DNA of 64,000 nt from Bradyrhizobium sp. 1(2017) (GTDB lineage Bacteria > Pseudomonadota > Alphaproteobacteria > Rhizobiales > Xanthobacteraceae): the NCBI RefSeq assembly GCF_011602485.2, contig NZ_CP050022.2:5166001-5230000 (forward strand). Direction: 5' to 3'. The position numbers were made by a program, and so were the translations under genes. Below the pieces are notes generated by a model. That model did not search any database, was not told where the DNA came from, and saw only the letters and a list, made by a program, of their open reading frames with translations. How positions within the stretch are numbered: the stretch's first letter is position 1; each line of letters starts with the position of its first letter. Below are positions 63,498-64,000 of this stretch, one piece after another.

Positions 63498-64000
63498 TCA
63501 CAAGTCGACGTCGCGTCGGGCGCGCGACATTTGCTCGAAACAAGACCGCACCCAGTCGATCGTCACGCGAGTCGCGGAATCGCGCTTGAGATGGTTTTGC
63601 ACGAGCAGCCAGACGTCGCGCCGTTTCGGCAGCAGCGTGGCGCGCAGGCGGCGGTCGCCGAGCAACTCGGTGCAGCTGTGCTCCGGCAGCACGCCCGCGG
63701 CCCGGTGCGACCGGATCAGCGTGCGGATGACGCGGACATTGTCGGTCACGCAGCGCGGCCGGATTTTCTTGGTCCGCAGAAACTGCATCTCCGGAATGGC
63801 GCCGAGCTCGTCCGGATAGGCGCACAGCATCGGCTCGCTTTCGGTCGCGACCGGCTCGAAATAATAGAGCTTGATGTCACCGAGCCTCGAAATGGAAAAG
63901 TCGCCCTTGTCGGGCTTGCGCAGCCGGATCGCGAGATCGGCTTCCCAGCGCGAGAACCTGACATTGTCGCTCGAGGTCAGGAATTGCAGCGTCAGGCCGG
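63498..64000 (-). CDS. LysR-family transcriptional regulator (3' part, partial)
   Basis: The last about 167 codons of a gene whose start lies beyond the window end; the frame is open to 64000. The visible part is the LysR effector-binding domain: RWEADLAIRLRKPDKGDFSI, then SEPMLCAYPDE, VTDNVRVIRTLIRSHRAAGVLPEHS and RDVWLLVQNHLKR. The helix-turn-helix is not in the window, and its target cannot be guessed. It is co-directional with the slipin gene, separated by the tRNA-like region. Confidence 0.88.
   Translation of the reverse strand, partial: GLTLQFLTSSDNVRFSRWEADLAIRLRKPDKGDFSISRLGDIKLYYFEPVATESEPMLCAYPDELGAIPEMQFLRTKKIRPRCVTDNVRVIRTLIRSHRAAGVLPEHSCTELLGDRRLRATLLPKRRDVWLLVQNHLKRDSATRVTIDWVRSCFEQMSRARRDVDL

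Overview
The window is GC-rich alphaproteobacterial chromosome. It looks like Bradyrhizobium or a close relative: protein families such as Usg, DUF3126, the CHCC zinc finger and core-MetE are typical of that order, a FixK/FNR box of rhizobial form is present, and the palindromic intergenic repeats are of the kind that litter Bradyrhizobium genomes. The genus is inferred by eye from gene content, not by a search. There is no phage, integrase, IS element or CRISPR array. The window reads as core and near-core chromosome with some niche-specific blocks.

Layout. 0-7 kb: gamma carbonic anhydrase, small membrane and hypothetical proteins, an AspT-type antiporter behind a perfect FixK/FNR box, DUF3126, serine O-acetyltransferase and a polytopic membrane protein. 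7-17 kb: a TonB-dependent receptor, a DUF302 protein, three alpha/beta hydrolases with an AraC regulator, a Bradyrhizobium-type membrane protein, a CHCC zinc-finger protein and an FAD monooxygenase. 17-24 kb: a lipoprotein, tRNA-Leu(UAA), a membrane protein convergent with two tandem translationally coupled GT87-like paralogues, and a Bcr/CflA exporter. 24-36 kb: a peptide-utilisation locus made of an ABC importer (binding protein, two permeases, one fused double ATPase), two M20 hydrolases, an M81 peptidase, an amidase and an enoyl-CoA hydratase. 36-42 kb: a quinone oxidoreductase / HCCA isomerase / glutathione transferase operon, a stand-alone core-MetE, an Ada-like cysteine protein, Gpt and a CinA-type protein.

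42-49 kb holds the Anbu (ancestral proteasome-like) neighbourhood: circularly permuted ATP-grasp, alpha-E, transglutaminase, then an acyl-CoA-dehydrogenase-like flavoprotein and an AhpD-like protein, then the Anbu peptidase and an SDR. 49-56 kb: a secreted hypothetical, an MFS transporter, a CNT nucleoside transporter, a cupin with a histone-like tail, and a TPR/O-GlcNAc-transferase-like protein. 56-59 kb: usg and groESL, the latter behind an RpoH-like promoter and a CIRCE operator. 59-64 kb: a B12-binding radical SAM enzyme, signal peptidase I, a slipin gene, then a gene-poor stretch with two tandem degenerate tRNA-like units plus a third orphan tRNA-Phe-like anticodon arm, and the 3' part of a LysR gene cut by the window end.

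The two most notable systems are the slipin plus degenerate tRNA-like array (62.8-63.3 kb) and the Anbu/ATP-grasp/alpha-E/transglutaminase locus with its redox insertion (42.5-48.5 kb). All family calls come from reading motifs by eye. No database search was possible.
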